NCBI RefSeq assembly: GCF_003664035.1
Contig: NZ_RCCK01000013.1
Span: forward strand, 434,001-498,000
DNA length: 64,000 bases
Source: Pedobacter alluvionis
Lineage (GTDB): Bacteria; Bacteroidota; Bacteroidia; Sphingobacteriales; Sphingobacteriaceae
Direction of reading: 5' to 3'
Positions 26,699 through 34,019 of the stretch are shown piece by piece (within the stretch, counting starts at the first letter, position 1; each line of letters opens with the position of its first letter). A program made the translations under genes and the position numbers. The notes under the pieces are model-generated. The model was given only the letters and a program-made list of their open reading frames with translations. It ran no database searches and was not told where the DNA came from.

Positions 26699-26712
26699 TT
26701 CAATCGTTTTCC
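26699..26712 (+). promoter_or_regulatory. Weak LacI-type operator-like motif before kdgK
   Basis: TTCAATCGTTTTCC resembles the TGCAATCGTTMCC sites but differs in the second base and in the MCC part. It is 57 bases before the kinase start. Support is weak without footprinting or a matrix search. Confidence 0.25.
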
Positions 26713-26768
26713 TTCCATTTTCATGCGGTTGCAGAAAACAGCATGAAATATGCCGATAAAATATAAAA

Positions 26769-27824
26769 ATGAGCACCCAAATATTCGCTTCATCAGAAAA
26801 AGGAAAAAAAGTTTTAAGCTTTGGTGAAATCCTGTTACGCATCTGCCCCGATATGGACGGTGCCTGGTTAAAAGAAAACAAACTTCCGTTTTATGTGGGT
26901 GGTGCAGAGCTGAATGTGGCCACTGCACTTGCCCTTTGGAATGTTCCTTCGGCATATTTATCGGCTGTACCAGATAATTCGGTTACCCGCGAAATTGTAG
27001 ATTATCTCTATGCCCGTAATATTGATACCACATCAATGGTTTACCATGGTGAACGTTTAGGTTTATATTATCTCCCGAAAGGAAAAGACCTTAAAAATGC
27101 CGGTGTGATTTACGATCGTGCAAATTCTGCTTATGCAAATTTAAAGGTTGGCCAGATTAACTGGGATGAAGTTTTTGAAGATGTAAGCTGGTTCCATTTC
27201 AGTGCGATATGCCCGGCAATCAACCAATCTATTGCTGATGTTTGTTTAGAAGCTTTAAAGGCGGCAAGTGCAAAAAATATTACCATTTCGCTTGATTTAA
27301 ACTATCGTGCCAAACTTTGGAAATATGGTAAAGATCCCATTGATGTTTTACCAGAACTGGCTCAATATTGTACCCTGATTATGGGGAACGTTTGGGCGGC
27401 CAATAAAATGTTGGGTACTGCGCTTCACGAAGATTTAACGCAAACTGAGGGTTATGCAAAAGAAACGTTACTGCAACAGGCAACAGATACTTCTAAAGAA
27501 ATATTAAGTTTGTTTCCGGCATGTAAAGCGGTGGCCAATACCTTCAGGTTCGATCATGGTAAAGGTATCAGGTATTATACGGCCATTTATACCGATGGTG
27601 AACTAACGGTTTCTGAAGAATATGTTTCTGACGAAATTTTAGATAAAGTGGGTAGTGGTGACTGTTTTATGGCAGGTTTGATTTACGGTTTTTACAACCA
27701 GTTACAGGTCAAAGAAACTTTAAACTTTGCCACCGCAGCAGCTTACGATAAATTATACATTCCAAGTGATGCTACAATCAGTACCGTAGCGGATATAGAA
27801 AAAAGAATAATACGCAATGATTAG
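26769..27824 (+). CDS. kdgK: 2-keto-3-deoxygluconate kinase (PfkB family)
   Basis: A 351-residue ribokinase-like sugar kinase. N-terminal KVLSFGEILLRICPDMDG and FYVGGAELNVATALALW give the first PfkB signature, and DKVGSGDCFMAGLIYGFY near residue 297 gives the second, with the catalytic Asp. The position between uronate genes and an aldolase overlapping its 3' end by 8 bases argues for 2-keto-3-deoxygluconate as substrate, producing KDPG. Confidence 0.92.
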   Translation: MSTQIFASSEKGKKVLSFGEILLRICPDMDGAWLKENKLPFYVGGAELNVATALALWNVPSAYLSAVPDNSVTREIVDYLYARNIDTTSMVYHGERLGLYYLPKGKDLKNAGVIYDRANSAYANLKVGQINWDEVFEDVSWFHFSAICPAINQSIADVCLEALKAASAKNITISLDLNYRAKLWKYGKDPIDVLPELAQYCTLIMGNVWAANKMLGTALHEDLTQTEGYAKETLLQQATDTSKEILSLFPACKAVANTFRFDHGKGIRYYTAIYTDGELTVSEEYVSDEILDKVGSGDCFMAGLIYGFYNQLQVKETLNFATAAAYDKLYIPSDATISTVADIEKRIIRND

Positions 27825-28479
27825 CAACAAGCACAAAATTTTAGATGCCATTTTAGAGCAAGGTATGTTACCGCTTTTTTATCAGGATAGCGAAGCAGGT
27901 AGCGTTGAAATATTACGTACGCTATATAGAGCGGGTGTACGTGTTTTCGAATATACTAACCGCGGTAAATCAGCCCTGTCGAACTTTAAAAAACTAAAGG
28001 AAGTACGCGATGCTGAAATGCCAGATCTTTATTTGGGTATCGGAACCATTAAAACCCCTGCAGATGCAAATGCATTTATCGAAGCGGGAACAGATTTTAT
28101 TGTGGCACCGATCGTAAATCCGGCTGTTGCAGAAATTGCCAACAAAATCGGTATGCTGTGGATTCCGGGCTGTATGACGCCGACTGAAATCAGTGTAGCT
28201 CAAGAGCATAAAGCCATGCTGATCAAAATTTTTCCTGCCAATATTTTAGGGCCTGAGTTTATTTCATCTATCAAAGATCTTTTCGCAGGACAGTTGTTTA
28301 TGCCAACCGGCGGGGTAGAAATTAATGCTGATAACTTGAAAACCTGGTTTAAATCTGGCGTTTGTGCCGTTGGCATGGGCAGTAAATTAATCAGTAAAGA
28401 CGTGATGAGTAAAGGACTTTACGAGGAGTTATTCGACAATACCAAATTAGCGCTTGATCTAATTCAGCAAAGCAAATAA
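27817..28479 (+). CDS. kdgA: KDPG (2-keto-3-deoxy-6-phosphogluconate) aldolase
   Basis: A 220-residue class I aldolase that splits KDPG into pyruvate and glyceraldehyde-3-phosphate. LGIGTIKTPADANAFIEAG and WIPGCMTPTEI are conserved. The Schiff-base lysine lies in MLIKIFPAN, and FMPTGGVEINADNL forms the phosphate loop. It overlaps kdgK by 8 bases, a sign of translational coupling. Confidence 0.94.
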   Translation: MISNKHKILDAILEQGMLPLFYQDSEAGSVEILRTLYRAGVRVFEYTNRGKSALSNFKKLKEVRDAEMPDLYLGIGTIKTPADANAFIEAGTDFIVAPIVNPAVAEIANKIGMLWIPGCMTPTEISVAQEHKAMLIKIFPANILGPEFISSIKDLFAGQLFMPTGGVEINADNLKTWFKSGVCAVGMGSKLISKDVMSKGLYEELFDNTKLALDLIQQSK

Positions 28480-28499
28480 AATTTAATAAACCTAACCAA

Positions 28500-29939
28500 A
28501 TGAACCAACCCAAAACAAGCAAATATAGATGGACCATCTGTTTGCTGTTATTCTTAGCTACGACCATAAATTATTTAGATAGACAGGTCCTTTCTTTAAC
28601 CTGGACAGATTTTATTAAACCGGAATTTCATTGGGACAATAACGACTATGGAAATATAACAGCCCTGTTCTCTATTTTTTATGCCATATCGATGCTTTTT
28701 GCAGGGCGTTTAGTTGATAAACTAGATACTAAAAAAGGCTTTTTATGGGCCATCGGTGTTTGGTCAATTGGAGCCTGTTTACATGCTTTCTGTGGTATTG
28801 CAACTGCAGGTATTATCAATGGCAACTGGTTTGTAGGCTTTGAAGGCGCAAAAGAAATTATTGCCCGTATTAACGATACCGGTTTAGTGGTTTCGGTAAG
28901 TGTTACCCTCTTTATTTTTGCCCGTTTTGTATTGGCGGTTGGTGAGGCAGGGAACTTTCCTGCAGCAATTAAAGCCACTGCCGAATATTTTCCTAAAAAA
29001 GACCGGGCATTTGCAACCAGTATTTTCAATGCTGGTGCTACGGTTGGTGCATTGGCTGCCCCTATTACCATCCCTTTTATTGCGAAAGCTTATGGTTGGG
29101 AAATGTCGTTCATCATTATCGGTGCCTTGGGCTTTGTGTGGATGGGATTATGGGTTTTTGTGTACAACAAACCAGAGTTACATAAACGAGTTAGTCCGGA
29201 GGAACTGGCTTATATCCAGCAGGATGTAATCAACGACCGGAAATTGGCCGATTACGTTGAAGAAACCAAAGAAAAAGTTTCGTTTATCGATTGTTTTAAA
29301 TACAAACAGACCTGGGCATTTGCTTTTGGTAAATTTATGACCGATGGGGTTTGGTGGTTCTTTTTATTCTGGACACCTGCCTACCTGAAATCGGTTTATG
29401 GAATGGATTCTACTCAAAGTGCGCTTCCATTATTTGTGCTTTACATGATTACGCTGCTTTCGATTATCGGAGGATGGTTACCTACTTATTTCGTTGATAA
29501 AAAAGGTATGAATCCTTACGAAGGCAGAATGAGGGCCATGTTAATTTTTGCATTTTTCCCACTGTTGGCTTTGGCGGCGCAACCTTTAGGCCACATTACT
29601 TACTGGATTCCGGTAATCATTATTGGTATTGCAGGTGCAGCCCACCAGGCTTGGTCGGCAAATATATTTTCTACTGTGGGCGATATGTTTCCTAAAAAAG
29701 CCATTGCAACCATTACTGGTATTGGTGGTATGGCTGGAGGTTTAGGCTCTTTCATCATCAATAAAGGCTCTGGTTTGCTGTTCGATTATACGGGCAAAAA
29801 CAAGATCGTTTTTATGGGTTTTAAAGGTGAAGAGGCTGGTTATTTCATTATATTTTCCATCTGTGCGGTATGTTATTTAATCGGCTGGACAGTAATGAAA
29901 TCCTTAGTACCAAAATATAAAGTAATCGAACTAAAATAA
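28500..29939 (+). CDS. MFS hexuronate transporter, ExuT-like (ACS family)
   Basis: A 479-residue twelve-helix permease of the anion:cation symporter family. TM1 reads ICLLLFLATTINYLDRQVLS, followed by ITALFSIFYAISMLFAGRLVD and the loop 2-3 motif GRLVDKLDTKKGF. ARFVLAVGEAGNFPAAIKATAEYF is the family signature. It should import galacturonate or glucuronate across the inner membrane. It starts 20 bases after kdgA, and a hairpin terminator follows. Confidence 0.92.
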   Translation: MNQPKTSKYRWTICLLLFLATTINYLDRQVLSLTWTDFIKPEFHWDNNDYGNITALFSIFYAISMLFAGRLVDKLDTKKGFLWAIGVWSIGACLHAFCGIATAGIINGNWFVGFEGAKEIIARINDTGLVVSVSVTLFIFARFVLAVGEAGNFPAAIKATAEYFPKKDRAFATSIFNAGATVGALAAPITIPFIAKAYGWEMSFIIIGALGFVWMGLWVFVYNKPELHKRVSPEELAYIQQDVINDRKLADYVEETKEKVSFIDCFKYKQTWAFAFGKFMTDGVWWFFLFWTPAYLKSVYGMDSTQSALPLFVLYMITLLSIIGGWLPTYFVDKKGMNPYEGRMRAMLIFAFFPLLALAAQPLGHITYWIPVIIIGIAGAAHQAWSANIFSTVGDMFPKKAIATITGIGGMAGGLGSFIINKGSGLLFDYTGKNKIVFMGFKGEEAGYFIIFSICAVCYLIGWTVMKSLVPKYKVIELK

Positions 29940-29943
29940 ACCA

Positions 29944-29987
29944 GGGGCTGATGTTAAAGAAAGCTTTCTGAACCATCGGCCTTTTTA
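29944..29987 (+). terminator. Terminator closing the uronate catabolism operon
   Basis: GGCTGATG (29946-29953) pairs with CATCGGCC (29974-29981) with one G.U pair, and the loop contains the perfect palindrome AGAAAGCTTTCT. CTTTTT follows. Confidence 0.7.
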
Positions 29988-30050
29988 TACAAACGAATCT
30001 ATACTTAAACGGTAGATTTAACATTAATTTAACCCTAACAACAAATAAAA

Positions 30051-31676
30051 TTGAGTACAACGCTAAACCTCGAAAGTATTTTCGTTGAAGAGAGCCAGAT
30101 TCCAGATGAATTTAGGCTCACGGAAGAAATCAATCAAAAGGAGTTTCTGTCAAATGGAGAAATGAAACCATGGAACGGACCATTTAATGAAGTTTTTTCT
30201 CCGGTATGCGTAAAAACCCCTGAGGGCTTAAAACGGAAGCGTATCGGTAGTTTCCCTGTTTGCACGGAGAAAGAGTCTAGAGAAGCTTTAGATGCAGCTG
30301 TAGCCGCTTATGATAATGGCCGCGGGCAGTGGCCAACTATGAGCGTTGCTGATCGGATTAGCTGCGTGGAAAACTTTACGCATAAAATGATTGAGCAAAA
30401 GGAGATTGTTGCGAAGCTCATTATGTGGGAGATTGGTAAATCTTATGCCGATTCGGTAAAAGAGTTCGATCGTACAGTTGAATATATCTATGCTACGATC
30501 GATGCATTAAAAGATATTGACAGACAGTCATCGCGCTTTGAAATCGAGCAGGGAATTGTGGCCCAGGTACGCCGTTCTCCACTTGGGGTGGTACTTTGTA
30601 TGGGGCCGTTTAATTATCCTTTAAACGAGACTTTTACAACCCTGATCCCGGCTTTGATTATGGGCAATACGCTTTTATTCAAACCACCTAAACACGGTAC
30701 TTTATTACATTACCCTTTATTGGAGGCTTTCCGTTCCAGTTTTCCTAAGGGTGTGGTAAATACGATTTATGGTCGAGGCAATACAATCGTTCCGGGATTG
30801 ATGAAATCGGGAAAAATCAATGTGCTTACCTTAATTGGCTCAAGTAAGGTTGCCAACGAACTTAAAAAACTGCACCCTAAAGTAAACCGGTTAAGGGCTA
30901 TTTTAGGTTTAGATGCCAAAAATGCAGCGATCATCACCAAAGATGCCGACCTGGATTTAGCGGTTTCTGAAACCGTATTAGGTTCACTTTCTTTTAACGG
31001 ACAACGTTGTACAGCCATTAAAATAGTTTATGTACACCGCAGTTTAGCACAGGAATTTTTAAAACGTTTATCTGCAGAGGTAGAAAAACTGAAGTTTGGC
31101 ATGCCGTGGGAAAAAGGCGTAAACCTTACCCCCCTGCCGGAGCTGAACAAACCCGAGTATTTAAAAGAATGTATTGATGATGCCGTTTCGCACGGGGCAA
31201 AAGTGGTGAACAAAAATGGTGGACAAACTTTAGAAACTTTTGTTTATCCTGCCATTGTTTATCCCGTAAACAGTAACATGAAACTGTACCGCGAAGAGCA
31301 GTTTGGACCGATTGTACCTGTTGTGCCTTTTGATGACCTGGAAGAACCTATCGAGTATTTAATTGGCTCGCCACACGGCCAGCAGGTGAGTATTTTTAGC
31401 AACAATGCTGCGGTAATTTCTTCACTGATCGATCCTTTGGTTAACCAGGTAAGTCGTGTAAATATTAATTGCCAATGTCAGCGTGGACCAGATGTTTTTC
31501 CTTTTACTGGGCGTAAAGACAGTGCCGAAGGAACACTTTCTGTGGTGGATGCCCTGCGTTCGTTCTCTATCCGCTCTTTAGTAGCCACTAAGTTTACAGA
31601 GGATAATAAAAAGTTACTTAACGAAATTGTGAGGGGAGATGATTCGAACTTCTTAAGTACGAAGTATATTTTTTAA
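30051..31676 (+). CDS. NADP-dependent glyceraldehyde-3-phosphate dehydrogenase (GapN-like ALDH)
   Basis: A 541-residue aldehyde dehydrogenase of the non-phosphorylating GAPDH group. The nucleotide-binding part has GVVLCMGPFNYPLNETF and LIGSSKVANELKK. The catalytic glutamate is replaced in context by AILGLDAKNAAII, and the catalytic cysteine is in FNGQRCTAIKIVY. The C-terminal RGPDVFPFTGRKDSAEGTLS is diagnostic of GapN-like proteins. The start is a TTG at 30051, with no nearer ATG giving a full domain. KDPG aldolase just upstream produces glyceraldehyde-3-phosphate, so it may oxidise that product to 3-phosphoglycerate and generate NADPH. Substrate is inferred. Confidence 0.85.
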   Translation: MSTTLNLESIFVEESQIPDEFRLTEEINQKEFLSNGEMKPWNGPFNEVFSPVCVKTPEGLKRKRIGSFPVCTEKESREALDAAVAAYDNGRGQWPTMSVADRISCVENFTHKMIEQKEIVAKLIMWEIGKSYADSVKEFDRTVEYIYATIDALKDIDRQSSRFEIEQGIVAQVRRSPLGVVLCMGPFNYPLNETFTTLIPALIMGNTLLFKPPKHGTLLHYPLLEAFRSSFPKGVVNTIYGRGNTIVPGLMKSGKINVLTLIGSSKVANELKKLHPKVNRLRAILGLDAKNAAIITKDADLDLAVSETVLGSLSFNGQRCTAIKIVYVHRSLAQEFLKRLSAEVEKLKFGMPWEKGVNLTPLPELNKPEYLKECIDDAVSHGAKVVNKNGGQTLETFVYPAIVYPVNSNMKLYREEQFGPIVPVVPFDDLEEPIEYLIGSPHGQQVSIFSNNAAVISSLIDPLVNQVSRVNINCQCQRGPDVFPFTGRKDSAEGTLSVVDALRSFSIRSLVATKFTEDNKKLLNEIVRGDDSNFLSTKYIF

Positions 31677-31695
31677 AAGATCAGTTTATAAAAAT

Positions 31696-31740
31696 AAGCC
31701 GCAAAACACAGGTATTAATCTGTGTTTTGCGGCTTTTTGT
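31696..31740 (+). terminator. Terminator after the GapN-like gene
   Basis: A 16-bp perfect stem, AAGCCGCAAAACACAG (31696-31711) with 31720-31735, an 8-base loop and a T-run. The motif TTATAAAAA...AAGCCG...CGGCTTTTTGT recurs at 31911-31953. Confidence 0.85.
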
Positions 31741-31755
31741 TTTGTATTCTTAGCT

Positions 31756-31888
31756 GTCATTCTGAACGCAGTGAAGAATCCCCAAACGATGAAAGGCAGA
31801 ACCCAAATTAAGTTATCTCTTAAAGATTAGATTATTTGAGAGGTTAGTACGCTTAACTAAAAGATCCTTCACTAGCGTTCAGGATGAC
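31756..31888. repeat. Long inverted repeat (GTCATTCTGAACGC type)
   Basis: The left arm 31756-31780 and the right arm 31863-31888 are imperfect reverse complements, separated by about 82 bases. The outer 14 bases (GTCATTCTGAACGC / GCGTTCAGGATGAC) match with one mismatch. Confidence 0.7.
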
Positions 31889-31921
31889 AAACTATGTTTT
31901 TTAAACTGGTTTATAAAAAGC

Positions 31922-31953
31922 AAGCCGTAAATCATGGATTTGCGGCTTTTTGT
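31922..31953 (+). terminator. Second terminator-like hairpin
   Basis: AAGCCGTAAATC (31922-31933) pairs with GATTTGCGGCTT (31937-31948) with one G.U pair, an ATG loop and a T-run. Together with 31696-31740 it looks like a duplicated terminator flanking the inverted repeat. Confidence 0.6.
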
Positions 31954-31960
31954 CTATAGT

Positions 31961-32062
31961 CCTCGTTTTGTAACGAGGATTAGCGAGATCCGCATTTGTA
32001 ATGCGGTATTATGCTATTGGCGATACAATCGCCATTCTCAGGCATCCTCGTTGCAAACGAGG
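31961..32062. repeat. Array of four hairpins with conserved loops and different stems
   Basis: CCTCGTT/AACGAGG (31961-31978), CCGCATT/AATGCGG (31990-32006), GGCGAT/ATCGCC (32019-32033) and CCTCGTT/AACGAGG (32046-32062) start 29, 29 and 27 bases apart. The loops are similar (TTGT, TGT, ACA, GCA inside TT...AA) while the stems differ, each one perfectly paired. Confidence 0.8.
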
Positions 32063-32125
32063 ACGATGATCATATTTATACGCCCAACTCTGTGTACTCA
32101 GTGAATTTTTCGGTGCACTCGGTGG

Positions 32126-32180
32126 TAAAAAATATAGTTGTCATCCTTCACTGCGTTCAGGATGACAACTATATTTTTTA
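32126..32180 (-). terminator. 22-bp perfect hairpin overlapping the acetylesterase stop codon
   Basis: 32126-32147 is the exact reverse complement of 32159-32180, with an 11-base loop. On the minus strand it follows directly and includes the TAA of the CE12 gene at 32178-32180. An A-rich run at 32127-32132 gives a T-run on that strand, so it should terminate the susCD operon. The GTCATCC/GGATGAC core links it to the other repeats nearby. Confidence 0.75.
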
Positions 32181-32918
32181 CTTCAAACTCTTTACCAAAC
32201 TCAATTTCAACTCTTTTATTCCGTTCACTACCAAACCTGCTACCTGTTTAGCGCCCTCCGGACTTAAATGCGTATTGTCTTTTTTGCCTTTAGGATAGTT
32301 TACATTCCCTGAATCAACATAATTGAATAATTTGATTGAAGGTTCATCTCCCAAGCGGATCAGTAAACTTTCCGTTTTCGCCAGCATATCGATTAAAGGA
32401 ACATTCAACGAATCGGCTACCTGGCGGGTTATGCCCGGGTAATCACCATGCGAATCTATCAAAACTCCGTTTTTAAAACTTCTGCGGGAGATTGGCGTCA
32501 GTAAAACCGGGAAAGCTTTTTTGCTCCGGATTTCTTTTACATAATTCACCAGATTGGTCTTAAAATCAGCCAACGAAACACCAACCGCTGGTTTGTCAAC
32601 TTTCTCATCATTATGCCCGAATTCGATAAACACATAATCTTCAGGGTTTAATTGAGCCAATATCGGATCCCAACGTTTTTCGGCCCTGAACGATTTGGTA
32701 CTCCTGCCATTTAAAGCCCGGTTATCAAGCGTAATATCAGTTTTAAAATAAGACTGTAGCACCATTCCCCAACCTGTTTCGGGATAGGCTTTTTCCTCCT
32801 TATTGGCCGCGGTAGAATCGCCGATGATGTACAGCTTTGTTTTCTTTTGAACAAAAGTAAAAGAGAATAAAACGGCCAAGGCCCCTGCCGCAAAAATCTT
32901 AAGGAAATTCGTTTTCAT
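32178..32918 (-). CDS. Rhamnogalacturonan/pectin acetylesterase, CE12 (SGNH hydrolase)
   Basis: A 246-residue exported SGNH esterase that removes acetyl groups from pectic chains. The signal peptide is about 1-24. The catalytic blocks are LYIIGDSTAANKE (Ser), FIEFGHNDEKVD (Asn/His block) and DNTHLSPEGA (Asp-x-x-His). The order and spacing match CE12 enzymes. Its gene starts 4 bases after the upstream pectinesterase stop. Confidence 0.92.
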   Translation of the reverse strand: MKTNFLKIFAAGALAVLFSFTFVQKKTKLYIIGDSTAANKEEKAYPETGWGMVLQSYFKTDITLDNRALNGRSTKSFRAEKRWDPILAQLNPEDYVFIEFGHNDEKVDKPAVGVSLADFKTNLVNYVKEIRSKKAFPVLLTPISRRSFKNGVLIDSHGDYPGITRQVADSLNVPLIDMLAKTESLLIRLGDEPSIKLFNYVDSGNVNYPKGKKDNTHLSPEGAKQVAGLVVNGIKELKLSLVKSLK

Positions 32919-32922
32919 TTAA

Positions 32923-33945
32923 TTAATTTGTGATTGGATTCCATTGATCCGATCCGCTCAGTATATTTTTTAAAGTATAGTTTTTGGCCTCTTTATCAGT
33001 AAGCTGTTTCGTCCAGGCTAATCTTGTTTTCGGCGATGCCCCGTCGCCTTTACTTTTATATTCCGCATAAAAAACGGTTAGTTCCTTATTTGGGAACATC
33101 AGATCGCCTTTCCATGGATTCCAGCCTTCGGGTAAAATATGTTTTCCCAGATCGCAGGTAATAAATACCGTTTTTGCATAAGGCCGCCATGGTCTGCCCA
33201 GATACGCTTTGGTTACAGTTTCATCTGCAATGAGCATACAATTTATGAAAACAAATCCGAATTTTTGCTTTGATGAAGTTGAAGCTGCGGTAACATAAGA
33301 ATCGCTTAAACTTTTAATGGTACAAGTTTGAAAGACTACTGTGGCCTTGCCGAAAATAAAATCGGTTGTGCCTTCGATATAACAGTCCTGAAAGAATTGA
33401 CGGCTGTTTTCGATTGCAGCATAAAGCGTATCCTGGTTGCCCAGAAACCTGCAGTGTTTTGCGATAAAGCGATCGCCTTCTACATGTAAGGCAACAGCCT
33501 GACCGACTCTTCCGGATGAATTGATAATGGTTAAATTTTCGAGGTGGATATCATTGCCCTGAACCAATACCGTGAATGAGGTATAAGTGCTGAATTTGGC
33601 ATTGCCAAAAACATCCCTACCCATCGGGTTTGGTTTTCCTGAATAATCACCACAAGTAATTATGGTTTTTTCGACATCTTCTCCAATAATCGAAATCCTG
33701 ATTTTCCATGAGGGAATAATTAATTTCTCTTTGTATGTGCCGTTTTTAACATGAATTTTAACTTCTTTCTCGCCCAAATCCCTCACCGAATTTACAGCCT
33801 CCTGGATGGTTTTGTAATTTCCGCTGCCATCCTGTGCAACGTTTATTTCTGAAGGATATTTAGGATCCTGGGCATGGAGATAAAAAAAGGGAACGATAAC
33901 TAAGATAAGTACTACAATAAATTTCAGATAGGATTTTCTTTTCAT
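32923..33945 (-). CDS. Second pectinesterase (CE8), exported
   Basis: A 340-residue pectin methylesterase with an N-terminal signal or anchor (FIVVLILVIVPFFYLHAQ). It shows GQAVALHVEGDRF, GNQDTLYAAIENSRQFFQDC, TTDFIFGKATVVF and YLGRPWRPYAKTVF, the full catalytic set. It is a diverged paralogue of the enzyme at 15854. Its place in the SusCD operon suggests it acts where the polymer is captured. Confidence 0.94.
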   Translation of the reverse strand: MKRKSYLKFIVVLILVIVPFFYLHAQDPKYPSEINVAQDGSGNYKTIQEAVNSVRDLGEKEVKIHVKNGTYKEKLIIPSWKIRISIIGEDVEKTIITCGDYSGKPNPMGRDVFGNAKFSTYTSFTVLVQGNDIHLENLTIINSSGRVGQAVALHVEGDRFIAKHCRFLGNQDTLYAAIENSRQFFQDCYIEGTTDFIFGKATVVFQTCTIKSLSDSYVTAASTSSKQKFGFVFINCMLIADETVTKAYLGRPWRPYAKTVFITCDLGKHILPEGWNPWKGDLMFPNKELTVFYAEYKSKGDGASPKTRLAWTKQLTDKEAKNYTLKNILSGSDQWNPITN

Positions 33946-33982
33946 TCTCTTCGATTAATCTAAAGCATAAAGTTCATTAAAA

Positions 33983-34006
33983 AAGGGCAGATTAAAACCT
34001 GCCCTT
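33983..34006 (-). terminator. Hairpin terminator after the beta-helix lipoprotein gene
   Basis: AAGGGCAG (33983-33990) pairs with CTGCCCTT (33999-34006). Read on the minus strand it ends in a T-run (A-run at 33979-33984). It may reduce but not abolish read-through into the esterase genes. Confidence 0.65.
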
Positions 34007-34019
34007 ATCAATTATAAAA

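Larger units (their letters stand above)
31677..32125. other. Repeat-filled spacer between the catabolic and uptake halves of the pectin locus
   Basis: No gene is supported. In order it holds a terminator (31696-31740), a long inverted repeat with GTCATTCTGAACGC and GCGTTCAGGATGAC arms (31756-31888), a second terminator-like hairpin (31922-31953) that repeats the first, and a four-hairpin array (31961-32062). A CTCTGTGTACTCAGTG stretch of a common repeat type follows (about 32090-32125). Confidence 0.7.

Noticed and set aside
31961-32062. CRISPR array
   Set aside because: The period is similar to a CRISPR repeat length, but the units are not identical, each is its own hairpin with a different stem, and no cas genes are present.
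32011-32298. A 95-codon plus-strand frame
   Set aside because: It runs through the hairpin array and then antisense into the acetylesterase gene.
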